Assembly: GCA_035758575.1 (NCBI GenBank)
Contig: DASTXH010000052.1
Location: forward strand, 1 to 8,374
Direction: 5' to 3'
DNA: 8,374 nucleotides
Source: JANWHZ01 sp035758575
Lineage (GTDB): Bacteria > Patescibacteriota > Saccharimonadia > Saccharimonadales > UBA4665
Shown here one piece after another: positions 1-5,672 of the stretch. The translations under genes were made by a program, and so were the position numbers. Below the pieces are notes generated by a model. The model saw only the letters and a list, made by a program, of their open reading frames with translations. It ran no database searches and was not told where the DNA came from. The number at the start of each line of letters is the position of its first letter. Positions within the stretch are counted from its first letter, which is position 1.

Positions 1-141
1 GACGGCAACTGGTACGACGAGGATGGGCATGGCACCCAGACGAACCGTCCCCGTATACGGTTTACGACCATGGAGCAACTCAAGAAACACGGTATAACGG
101 CGGCGATATGGGAAGAAGGGCGGAAGGTGTATGGGGTGTGA
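1..141 (+). CDS. C-terminal tail of an unknown protein (5' end outside window)
   Basis: Reading frame 1 is open from the window edge and ends in TGA, giving the last 46 residues of a protein whose start lies upstream. The tail starts DGNWYDEDGHGTQTNRP and ends EEGRKVYGV; it is rich in charged and aromatic residues, has no membrane segment and no motif I recognise. The middle (TTMEQLKKHGITAAIWEEG) looks like one amphipathic helix after a polar, Asp/Gly-rich stretch. It converges with the ParA/ribbon-helix-helix operon, so it may belong to the same element. It is accepted because the frame is open throughout and its composition looks protein-like, but 46 codons cannot prove coding. Confidence 0.5.
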   Translation, partial: DGNWYDEDGHGTQTNRPRIRFTTMEQLKKHGITAAIWEEGRKVYGV

Positions 142-345
142 CCCACTTACCTTCCCTGGCCGCAGGCGCGCCACCTGCTTGAACCACGGCAAATAGCTGA
201 ATAATGCATAAAAGCTCTTGCGGAGACTGGTAGGTGGAATTAATTGAACGTATCTGAGGTGGCTGCTATTTACCGCGTTTCAACCATGCGTACGTGCCTG
301 CTGGTCGGTGGAGACCACGGCATGCAGCGCTTTCACTACAACGGC
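142..345. other. Intergenic region between convergent genes
   Basis: No convincing gene is seen here. A TTG-initiated plus-strand frame from 244 lies mostly antisense to the ribbon-helix-helix gene and looks like a shadow. One short stem (GCAGG/CCTGC around an AscI-like GGCGCGCC, near 162-178) could form a hairpin but has no T tract on either strand, so I do not call a terminator. Confidence 0.4.
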
Positions 346-711
346 TCAGGCGTTGCGTCGGTTCAGGAACTCTTCCAGGGCGAGGGAGCACGTATCCTGG
401 ATAGAAGCATGGTTTACTTCGCAGAACTGCTTCAGGCGCTCGTTAAGGTCAACTACTGGTCTGAAAATAACCTGCACGCGTGGCTGGGCATCCCGCGAAG
501 GTGGCATGGCCAAAGTTTCCGGCTGCGGTTCGACGACTGTCGTTACTTTCGGCGCAACTTTTGACTTTGTTGCTACAGGCCTCTTTTCTATCTGCAACTG
601 CCCGGTCGACTCAGGCTTACCAATAGGGACACTTGCCACAACTTCTCGGTGTACCGGTTTTACGGTCGGTATCGCTTGCTCAAGCTGCTTCAGTTTATCA
701 AGTTTGCTCAT
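346..711 (-). CDS. Small ribbon-helix-helix (MetJ/Arc-type) DNA-binding protein, probable partition partner of ParA
   Basis: This 121-aa protein has two parts. Residues 1-76 are low-complexity, rich in Pro, Val, Lys and Gln, and probably disordered. Residues 78-118 fit a ribbon-helix-helix fold: a beta strand with alternating residues (RVQVIFR), helix A (DLNERLKQFCEVN), a turn (HAS) and helix B (IQDTCSLALEEFLNRR). Small ribbon-helix-helix proteins are the usual centromere-binding partners and autorepressors of small ParA ATPases. Here the gene directly follows parA: its ATG overlaps the parA TGA as ATGA at 708-711, and a strong Shine-Dalgarno site (GGGGAGG) lies 5 nt before the start inside parA, so the two are translationally coupled. 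The flexible N-terminal arm could be what stimulates the ParA ATPase, as in other such pairs (inference). The fold is assigned by eye; the exact family is not recognised. Confidence 0.7.
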   Translation of the reverse strand: MSKLDKLKQLEQAIPTVKPVHREVVASVPIGKPESTGQLQIEKRPVATKSKVAPKVTTVVEPQPETLAMPPSRDAQPRVQVIFRPVVDLNERLKQFCEVNHASIQDTCSLALEEFLNRRNA

Positions 712-1481
712 AGTAACCTCCCCGCCACTTTCATATATTTTTGTGCCGCCTCAGATTGAGGTTCGGTAAAAATGACTGGCCGGCGCATCCGGTGAGATTC
801 ACCAATAACCGACGTTTCCGGTATCCAGTCTTCAATCACCATACCAGGATACTTTTCATGCATCTCCCGCACGATGTCCATGGAGTTCGACGATACGCGC
901 TTGACCATGACGGGCAGTATACCAGCGATTTGCAGCGTTGGGTTCAGCCCTCTTTTGATCTGCGCTATAGACTCTATAATCGCGTCAAGCCCATCCAGTG
1001 CTTCCTGCTCAGCCTGGACAGGAATAATAACGTCGTCGCTGGCAAAAAAAGCATTAACAGTTATAAGGTTGTCGGATGGTGGCGTATCTATGATGATATT
1101 GTCGTATTCATCTTTTACCTCCGAGAGAATGTCCTTTATAACACCAACCTGCCGCGCAGTAAAACCCTGGATTTTCTCTGTCATCCTTCGCTCAGATGGC
1201 AGAACATGCACCGGCTTCATATTTGCATACTGCTCTAACCCGAATCCATTTTCGTAAATGGCATCTCGTACTGGAATGTCACCATGCTCCAACAAGTGCC
1301 ATAAGGTCACAGGAACATCGCTCGGCACTACACCGAGCCCTTTTGAGGCGTCGGCCTGTGGATCCAAGTCAACAACTAGTACCCGCCTACCACTCCATGC
1401 CAAAGCAGCAGCTAAGTTTTTCACTGTGGCAGTCTTACCGCTCCCGCCCTTCCATAATGCGACCGTTGTAACTCGTGTCAT
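708..1481 (-). CDS. parA: ParA-family partition ATPase
   Basis: This 257-aa ParA/MinD-type P-loop ATPase is of the size of small plasmid ParA proteins that lack an N-terminal helix-turn-helix. The deviant Walker A motif KGGSGKT is at residues 11-17 (signature lysine K11, catalytic K16). The A' motif VLVVDLDPQAD is at 34-44 (D38, D40) and Walker B IIIDTPP at 129-135 (D132). ParA dimerises on ATP, binds DNA non-specifically and moves partition complexes, so the protein acts on the nucleoid. It is the first gene of a two-gene operon with the ribbon-helix-helix protein, which supplies the likely ParB function. Because it lacks its own helix-turn-helix, autoregulation should come from that partner acting on the repeats upstream (1520-1559). 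The start is the ATG 9 residues before the P-loop; only a weak purine stretch precedes it. A chromosomal Soj-type role is less likely, since no ParB-like gene is adjacent. Confidence 0.92.
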   Translation of the reverse strand: MTRVTTVALWKGGSGKTATVKNLAAALAWSGRRVLVVDLDPQADASKGLGVVPSDVPVTLWHLLEHGDIPVRDAIYENGFGLEQYANMKPVHVLPSERRMTEKIQGFTARQVGVIKDILSEVKDEYDNIIIDTPPSDNLITVNAFFASDDVIIPVQAEQEALDGLDAIIESIAQIKRGLNPTLQIAGILPVMVKRVSSNSMDIVREMHEKYPGMVIEDWIPETSVIGESHRMRRPVIFTEPQSEAAQKYMKVAGRLL

Positions 1482-1519
1482 CGTAACTCTGTTTCTGTTT
1501 TAAAAATTATCATCACCTA

Positions 1520-1559
1520 TACAATTTTTATTGTAGTCACTTATTCGTGAATATACAAT
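1520..1559. repeat. Three alternating TACAAT/ATTGTA half-sites: candidate operator or centromere
   Basis: On the plus strand TACAAT occurs at 1520-1525, its inverse ATTGTA at 1530-1535 and TACAAT again at 1554-1559. The first two form a perfect 6-bp palindrome with a 4-bp spacer; the second and third form the outer pair of the promoter and overlap both its -10 and -35. Ribbon-helix-helix partition proteins bind short repeats in just this place, acting as both repressor and centromere binder. The AT-rich composition makes short repeats less surprising, so the role is inferred. Confidence 0.4.
1530..1558 (-). promoter_or_regulatory. Probable sigma70 promoter of the parA operon
   Basis: Reading the minus strand, TTGTAT (1558-1553) is followed by exactly 17 bp and TACAAT (1535-1530). 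The -10 matches consensus in 5 of 6 bases and the -35 in 4 of 6. Transcription would start near 1523, leaving a leader of about 40 nt before the parA ATG at 1481. It overlaps the TACAAT repeats, so a bound repressor would block it. Confidence 0.55.
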
Positions 1560-1583
1560 AGTACTTATATATAACATAACTAG

Positions 1584-1592
1584 TGCTATAAT
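1584..1592 (+). promoter_or_regulatory. Extended -10 promoter pointing toward the IS
   Basis: TGCTATAAT is a perfect extended -10 element (TG, one base, TATAAT at 1587-1592). No good -35 is seen 17 bp upstream, which extended -10 promoters tolerate. Transcripts would begin near 1599 and run into the insertion sequence. Before the IS arrived it would have faced the DNA now at 2758 onward. It is divergent from the parA promoter. Confidence 0.4.
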
Positions 1593-1607
1593 GTGTGTAC
1601 TCACTAA

Positions 1608-1627
1608 TGATAGCATTATTGCTATCA
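1608..1627. repeat. Perfect 7-bp inverted repeat, possible operator
   Basis: TGATAGC and GCTATCA are exact inverse copies separated by ATTATT, making a 20-bp dyad just after the expected start of the 1584-1592 promoter. The position fits an operator or a transcript-start hairpin. It is not part of the IS, which begins at 1651. No protein can be assigned to it. Confidence 0.4.
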
Positions 1628-1642
1628 CATAACAGATGTACG

Positions 1643-1650
1643 AAAATTAC
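1643..1650. repeat. Left target-site duplication of the IS (AAAATTAC)
   Basis: The octamer AAAATTAC directly abuts the left terminal inverted repeat and recurs exactly at the right end. Eight bp is a usual duplication length for the IS256 group. Confidence 0.8.
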
Positions 1651-1678
1651 GACTAATCGGAAAAATCGTGGAGGTTTT
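1651..1678 (+). repeat. Left terminal inverted repeat of the IS
   Basis: The 28-bp left end contains TCGTGGAGGTTTT (1666-1678), the exact inverse of the matching block in the right end. The outer 15 bp match at 8 positions. Confidence 0.8.
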
Positions 1679-1734
1679 TCGGTCATTTAGCCCCTGTTAT
1701 TTGCCTCTAATTTAGGGTCTGTTATCCTAAATCC

Positions 1735-2754
1735 ATGAAAAAAGAGCTTACAAACGCTGGTGTCCCGCTTGCCAGCAACCAATGCAAAGGCGGGGCAAAA
1801 CAGCTGCCGGCACGCAGCGCTGGTTGTGTTTGTCATGCAGCCGTAGCCATAGCTTAGGCCATGGAACCCAGAAGCAAGGCCGTCGCCTTGACCGCTTCGT
1901 AGCCTGGCTCCTGGGCAAGCAATCCCAAGAAGAACTACCAACTGGCTTTACTGACCGTACCTGGCGTAACCAAACAGCTTGGTGCTGGAGTATTGTTCCG
2001 AAGCCAGAACTCACTGGCGAAGTCTACCCAATCCTACTGCTGGATGGCATCCGAATTAGCAGCCAGGTCTGCCTCATTGCCCGGACACCCGGCTACGTCG
2101 TTGGTTGGGCCTGGGTACCGTATGAATCGAGCGGGTATTGGGACAAGCTGCTTGCTACATTGCCTCCACCCATTGTGGTGGTCTGTGACGGCCAGAAAGG
2201 CATTCTGGTATCCATTCCAAGAAACTGGCGTGGCACCGCAATACAGCGCTGTCACTTTCATGTCTGGCAAAACGTGAGAACCAAGCTAACGCTCAAGCCG
2301 CAGACCAAAGCTGGGCAACAGCTGTTGCAACTGGCCAGGGGCTTGCTGAAGAGGTCTCGTCACACGAGAGCAGGCCAGTCTCTGGATACGCTATCTGGAA
2401 ACCTGGGAACAAACCCATGGCAGCTTCCTGAAAGAACGTACCTACACCGACAATCCGAAACCAGGACAACGCAAGTGGCGCTACACCCATGAACGGCTCA
2501 GAAGCGCCTACCGCCAACTCGCTAAGCTACTCCGTGATGACCAACTATTCACCTACCTGGATAACGGCCTACTGCAACAAACAAACCAGCCAATCCCCCG
2601 AACGACCAATTACGTTGAGGGTGGTATTAACAGTCAGTTACGAACCAAGCTCAAGCTACACAGAGGCATGAGCGAGGAACACCAACGCAGGCTGGTTGAA
2701 TGGTATCTTTACACCAGAACTGAGGCACCAAAACCTCCACGAAAGTTCCTATAA
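1735..2754 (+). pseudogene. IS1249-like DDE transposase, broken by two frame changes
   Basis: Joined across frames this gives about 339 aa of an IS1249-type transposase. An N-terminal zinc ribbon (CPAC near the start, then GKTAAGTQRW and CLSC) is followed by the catalytic core: first Asp in LLLDGIRI, second Asp in VVCDGQKG, a CHFHVWQ motif, and the Glu in TTNYVEGGINSQLR. Two breaks are seen. The ATG at 1735 opens into the wrong frame and needs one extra A in the six-A run 1738-1743 to reach the zinc ribbon; the ribbon's own frame has a stop at 1728 and no usual start before 1782. A single surplus base near 2352 then separates the core from the final 133 codons, which continue LLK-GLVTREQASLWIRYLETW in the third frame. 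Decay is the simplest reading; slippage in the A run or sequencing error are alternatives. No clear Shine-Dalgarno site precedes 1735. Confidence 0.85.
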
Positions 2755-2757
2755 CTT
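2730..2757 (-). repeat. Right terminal inverted repeat of the IS
   Basis: This 28-bp end contains AAAACCTCCACGA (2730-2742), the inverse of the left repeat's inner block. It overlaps the last codons of the transposase (APKPPRKFL) and its stop at 2752-2754. Confidence 0.8.
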
Positions 2758-2765
2758 AAAATTAC
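2758..2765. repeat. Right target-site duplication of the IS (AAAATTAC)
   Basis: This is an exact copy of the octamer at 1643-1650, immediately outside the right terminal repeat. Confidence 0.8.
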
Positions 2766-2941
2766 CTACCATACGTTTCACGGAGAGCGCTTGCCGCAAC
2801 AGAGGTTTCCGCACCTCATGTTGTTATTTTGAACCTATAGCGTTATGATACTAGTAACTTAGTGGTTGTTGCATCAGGTAATCTCGTCGTTGTTTTTACC
2901 CGCGCAATCCTAGGTTACAGTAGGGTTTTTAAGCTGAGGCA
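2766..2941. other. Non-coding stretch right of the IS
   Basis: No coding frame is convincing. A hairpin is possible at 2797-2823 (CAAC-A-GAGGT pairing with ACCTC-AT-GTTG around TTCCGC) followed by TTATTTT, which could act as a weak plus-strand terminator behind the IS. CTCGTCGTT at 2883-2891 is the exact inverse of AACGACGAG at 2979-2987, at the start of the predicted short transcript. No iterons and no DnaA-box cluster were seen. Confidence 0.35.
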
Positions 2942-2952
2942 TTGACATGCCT
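2937..2952. repeat. Perfect inverted repeat over the -35 box, candidate operator
   Basis: AGGCAT and ATGCCT flank TGAC, giving a 16-bp dyad that contains the -35 hexamer TTGACA (2942-2947). A protein bound here would block polymerase. No regulator is identified; the ribbon-helix-helix protein is one candidate, though its own upstream repeats differ in sequence. Confidence 0.4.
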
Positions 2953-2970
2953 GGGTGATTGAGCTAATAT
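2942..2970 (+). promoter_or_regulatory. Near-consensus sigma70 promoter
   Basis: TTGACA (2942-2947), a 17-bp spacer and TAATAT (2965-2970) form the best promoter in the window: perfect -35, ideal spacing and a -10 with 5 of 6 bases. Transcription should begin near 2977. It lies 118 bp before the 202-aa gene, with a terminator in between. Confidence 0.75.
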
Positions 2971-2976
2971 TGCTTC

Positions 2977-3041
2977 ATAACGACGAGTTCCTGAGCAATA
3001 GCCAATCAACTTGAAAAGCCCCACCCGGGGCTTTTCGCTTT
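2977..3041 (+). ncRNA. Predicted short transcript of about 65 nt: small RNA or terminated leader
   Basis: A strong promoter (2942-2970) and a strong intrinsic terminator (3013-3041) enclose only about 65 nt with no room for a useful ORF. Two readings are possible: an independent small RNA, or the 5' leader of the 202-aa gene at 3088, expressed only by read-through. No sequence that could pair with the terminator's left arm to form an anti-terminator is visible upstream, which slightly favours a small RNA or simple partial termination. The RNA would begin near AACGACGAG, complementary to CTCGTCGTT at 2883-2891. It matches no RNA family I recognise. Confidence 0.45.
3013..3041 (+). terminator. 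Strong intrinsic terminator
   Basis: A perfect 10-bp stem, GAAAAGCCCC (3013-3022) with GGGGCTTTTC (3027-3036), closes the loop ACCC and is followed by GCTTTTTC. The arms also give a T/A-rich flank on the other strand, so it may work in both directions. It sits 47 bp before the start of the 202-aa gene. Confidence 0.8.
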
Positions 3042-3087
3042 TTCAACCCTCCTGTCAACATCAAACGTTCAGCAGGAACCAGAGGGT

Positions 3088-3696
3088 ATGCACACACAAC
3101 CAACGTCAACGACCACGGTGCAAGACATCCTTGCCAACCGCATGGCTCAGTTCAAACAAACACAGTCCAGTTCAAGTTCAACCGCGCTGCCACAGGCATA
3201 TATACCAACCGAGCAAAAACACACAATCACCATCAAACCCGCCTCAAAAAGCTGGCCCGACCTCCTGACAGCCCTGGAGCCAGTCCTCGATGCCGATGGT
3301 CTGTACCGCACGTGCATCCTTAGGACTGTCCGTGCGCTCTATGACCAGGGCTATGGTGCTGAGCTGGAAACAGCCGCAGAGTTGGCTATAAAGCTTGCCA
3401 ACAAGAAACCGGCATCACACTACTTTGCCCGTAGTGTCAGCAAACGGGCAGGGAACTGGGCAACCAAGACACTGGCTAAAGTACATGAAGTATGGGAAGT
3501 ACGGAAGAATGCCCTGGAAGTCATTGAAAAGCTGAAACTGGATAGTAAGATCACCAACTACATACTGTCTCTATCTTGGAAGTACAAGAATACGATCATA
3601 CGCTTCTTGAGCATTGCAACAGAGAAGGGGTATGGTATCACCAACCCCGCAGGCTATTTCTTCGGCATCATAAAGACCGCACAGGCCACGACCTAA
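3088..3696 (+). CDS. Conserved-looking 202-aa helical protein of unknown function
   Basis: I do not recognise a family. Residues 1-35 are polar and rich in Gln, Ser and Thr (TQPTSTTT, TQSSSSSTALP) with one short helix (QDILANRMAQF). Residues 50-200 look like a compact all-helical domain without membrane segments. Two segments resemble each other: KKPASHYFARSVSK (106-119) and TNPAGYFFGIIK (185-196), both of the form PA-x-YF followed by a basic residue. Phrases like NPxxYFxxxxK are common in C-terminal helices of plasmid replication and DNA-binding proteins, so a replication or DNA-binding role for the element is possible but unproven. The ATG at 3088 is preceded by AGGA and AGAGGG at uneven spacing. 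The nearest promoter (2942) is separated by a terminator, so expression may depend on read-through. The stop lies 348 bp before the Nudix gene's end. Confidence 0.75.
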   Translation: MHTQPTSTTTVQDILANRMAQFKQTQSSSSSTALPQAYIPTEQKHTITIKPASKSWPDLLTALEPVLDADGLYRTCILRTVRALYDQGYGAELETAAELAIKLANKKPASHYFARSVSKRAGNWATKTLAKVHEVWEVRKNALEVIEKLKLDSKITNYILSLSWKYKNTIIRFLSIATEKGYGITNPAGYFFGIIKTAQATT

Positions 3697-4044
3697 AGCA
3701 ACAAACCAACACAACATGCGGCCAGCATACAGCTGGCTTATTAAGGTTAGGATAGGAACGAAAACCAAGGCAGGAAACATGAGCGGTACGGATGCGAGGC
3801 AATAAGCATAGAGGTTTGTAAATAGCCCGCATGTAGACAGTTGTGTTTTGCGGTTGAGCAGACGCATTGGGCGAGCGAAAGCGGCAAGAGCAGGGCAGGG
3901 CAACGGCCGGAAACAAGCCAAAATAACAGGGGTAGTTACAAGATATATATTGTAAGACCTTATTTGTTTAGAAGTACCTGTTTAAGAACTGCTGCGCGGA
4001 AGGATAAAAACAATCACACCAAGCAACTAACAACAAAGTGGCAA
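3697..4044. other. 348-bp gap between convergent genes, no gene supported
   Basis: Frames here (including a 116-codon minus frame running into the 202-aa gene) have poor protein character and no starts with ribosome sites. GCCAGC/GCTGGC (3721-3737, loop ATACA) followed by TTATT could be a weak terminator of the 202-aa gene. A purine-rich, GC-richer block (about 3865-3915) and an AT-rich palindrome TTACAA-8-TTGTAA (3936-3955) follow. No tRNA or known RNA was recognised. Confidence 0.4.
3925..3982 (-). terminator. Weak candidate terminator of the Nudix/MFS operon
   Basis: On the minus strand, AACAGG (3982-3977) can pair with CCTGTT (3930-3925), enclosing an inner TTACAA/TTGTAA stem, and is followed by ATTTTGG. 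The stem is interrupted and AT-rich and lies about 60 nt past the Nudix stop, so this is tentative. Confidence 0.25.
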
Positions 4045-4509
4045 CTAGAGTACCGAGACTTCCTTTTCGCTGTACTCGATCATACTGTTGACTGCATCAT
4101 ACCGCGCAGTTGCAGTAATCTTTTTACCCGACATAATCTTGGGTAGCCACTTGCGATCGCTTTCCCACATTTCGTCATATGGAATATTCTCTTTAGCGAA
4201 CCATTGTGGTCGCATTTCTTCGCTCTCTTTCAACTCACCCGCCCACTTGTCGCAAAGAAATATGGTAGTCGTATGATCAAATTTAAGCTCAGGTGAAAAG
4301 TAAAAAGCGATGGCTCCGACTTTCTCAAGATGGAGCGGTGTGACGCCTATTTCTTCTTGCGTTTCACGGATTGCCGTTTGCTCGATGGTCTCGCCCTCTA
4401 CAGCTTTACCGCCAGCACCGTTCCACTTGCCGACGCCATGGCCACGTTTTTTCATTGCGAGTAGTATCTTATTATCCGTTACTAACAAACAGATAGTCGT
4501 TTGTCTCAT
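4045..4509 (-). CDS. MTH1-like Nudix hydrolase (probable 8-oxo-dGTP / oxidised purine nucleotide diphosphatase)
   Basis: This 154-aa protein carries a perfect Nudix box, G34-x5-E40-x7-R48-E49-T-Q-E52-E53-I-G55-V, which binds the metal and hydrolyses nucleoside diphosphate bonds. Similarity to human MTH1 (NUDT1) runs along the whole length: KKRGHGVGKWNGAGGK (20-35), SEEMRPQWF (96-104), IPYDEMW (109-115) and the C-terminal IEYSEKEV. N30 matches the base-contacting Asn33 of MTH1. MTH1's Asp119-Asp120 pair reads S117-D118 here, so one of the two base-recognising aspartates is changed and the substrate range may differ. MTH1-type enzymes cleanse the nucleotide pool of oxidised purines in the cytoplasm. 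The gene follows the MFS transporter with an ATGA overlap (4506-4509), so they are co-transcribed and coupled. Confidence 0.9.
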   Translation of the reverse strand: MRQTTICLLVTDNKILLAMKKRGHGVGKWNGAGGKAVEGETIEQTAIRETQEEIGVTPLHLEKVGAIAFYFSPELKFDHTTTIFLCDKWAGELKESEEMRPQWFAKENIPYDEMWESDRKWLPKIMSGKKITATARYDAVNSMIEYSEKEVSVL

Positions 4510-5672
4510 ACCTCATTCACCCCTATCGGCATGGGCTGTACATCATTAGCCTTTATCATTGCCCGATGCGTCCAGAGTACGTAGACAATAGCCGGAATTT
4601 TACAGGCTACCAATACAAGGAGGGCTATGAGTATCGACTTTTCACCAAAAAAGCCGGCCACGACGATTAGTCCGCTGCCCGCCAGATTCGTTGCTACGCC
4701 GCTAACCGAGAGCAGAGTAGCACGGTTACGCTGGATAGCCTTATTGAGCGTAGCTGACATGTATATACGAAAGTAGTTCTCAGTTGCCAGAAATACAGAT
4801 AGTGCAGCAATGCTTACGACCAACGAGTGTAGACCAAACAGTGCCAGCGATGCACTCATCAGAACGAATACCGTCACAAGTTTTTTGACCGAGAAGGTTT
4901 GTTTACGAGCCAGATATGTACCGCCAATAGACAGGAGTTTGAAAAAGGCAAAAGCCAGGCCGAAATTCGTAACGTCGATACCAATACTGGCCATCTGTGG
5001 CTGCCATAATACCCGTCCGGATTCATAGAGAATAGCGAACACCAGGAACAGTGGCAGTAGCTTCCGGCTATCAAGCAGCCCTGCTTTGAAGCCCGCGAAG
5101 GATAGACGTGTTGGCTTATAGGATGCTCCTTGGTGTCTATTGGGAAGGTACATGCTCGTATAGAGCACATTGGCGAACAAGCACGCACCGGCAACAATAA
5201 ACAGTATCCGCAAGTTGGCATGGGTTAGCAGTACGAGACTGCTTGCCAGCATACCGCCTACGGTAGTTGCTTCATCGACGATAGATGCATTTGCGTATGT
5301 ATGCTGGTAATGTTTCTTATCCTTAATGTAATCGTCATGGATATATGCCTCGTCAGCACCAGTAATAAATGCCCAGGCCGCCCCGCTGAGGATGGCGGCA
5401 AGCGTAAAGACTAGCAGACTGCCACCATAAGCCAGCAGTGCCATCGCAATAGCGTGTAGCGCCCCACCAACCAACAACGACTTTTTATTACCGAACCGGT
5501 CGGCAAACACACCTGCAGGCAGGTTTACAATAGCGGTCACAATGAGCACTAACGCCTCAGTATCGGCAGCCTGTAACAGACTTAGGCCATTATGCAATTT
5601 CCAGATAATTGACACCGGCAGAATGAGGCCGAAAGCAAAGTGCTCAATGCCGACTTTTAGGTAGTACTTCAT
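4506..5672 (-). CDS. Major facilitator superfamily transporter
   Basis: This 388-aa, highly hydrophobic protein has about 12 predicted membrane helices, the usual MFS size. The MFS motif A between helices 2 and 3 is clear: GVFADRFGNKK at 54-64 (D58, R59, G61). Helix 4 and the loop after it contain GADEAYIHD (105-113), a pattern common in putative drug or metabolite exporters of this superfamily. A polar loop near residues 175-190 separates the two six-helix halves. Substrate cannot be told from sequence. It is the first gene of an operon with the Nudix hydrolase. Its ATG is only 23 bp from the ATG of the divergent phosphatase, and a TATAAT box ends 9 nt before it, so the mRNA has a leader of few or no bases. 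The start is set by the first Met before helix 1. Confidence 0.88.
   Translation of the reverse strand: MKYYLKVGIEHFAFGLILPVSIIWKLHNGLSLLQAADTEALVLIVTAIVNLPAGVFADRFGNKKSLLVGGALHAIAMALLAYGGSLLVFTLAAILSGAAWAFITGADEAYIHDDYIKDKKHYQHTYANASIVDEATTVGGMLASSLVLLTHANLRILFIVAGACLFANVLYTSMYLPNRHQGASYKPTRLSFAGFKAGLLDSRKLLPLFLVFAILYESGRVLWQPQMASIGIDVTNFGLAFAFFKLLSIGGTYLARKQTFSVKKLVTVFVLMSASLALFGLHSLVVSIAALSVFLATENYFRIYMSATLNKAIQRNRATLLSVSGVATNLAGSGLIVVAGFFGEKSILIALLVLVACKIPAIVYVLWTHRAMIKANDVQPMPIGVNEV

Larger units (their letters stand above)
1651..2757 (+). mobile_element. IS1249-like (IS256 group) insertion sequence, 1107 bp
   Basis: The element is bounded by 28-bp imperfect terminal inverted repeats (21 of 28 positions match without gaps, including a perfect inner 13-bp block) and flanked by an 8-bp direct repeat. 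The two ends lie at equal distance from the duplication, which supports the exact borders. It carries one transposase gene that fills nearly all of it and whose stop lies inside the right repeat. It has inserted between the parA control region and the promoter-RNA unit at 2942-3041. The conserved duplication suggests insertion is not ancient, although the transposase is out of frame at two places. Confidence 0.85.

Noticed and set aside
244..769. Plus-strand open frames of 106 and 153 codons opposite the ribbon-helix-helix gene
   Set aside because: They lie antisense to a gene with a strong ribosome site, an ATGA overlap with parA and a recognisable fold; their own translations look random and lack good starts.
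1738..1744. Canonical A-AAA-AAG programmed -1 frameshift site in the transposase
   Set aside because: The heptamer is not in the right phase relative to the ATG at 1735, no stimulatory stem is seen, and the second break near 2352 is not at a slippery site, so decay or error is simpler.
3571..3921. Minus-strand frame of 116 codons across the end of the 202-aa gene
   Set aside because: It overlaps the better-supported plus gene, has a Cys- and Pro-rich random-looking product and no ribosome site or promoter.
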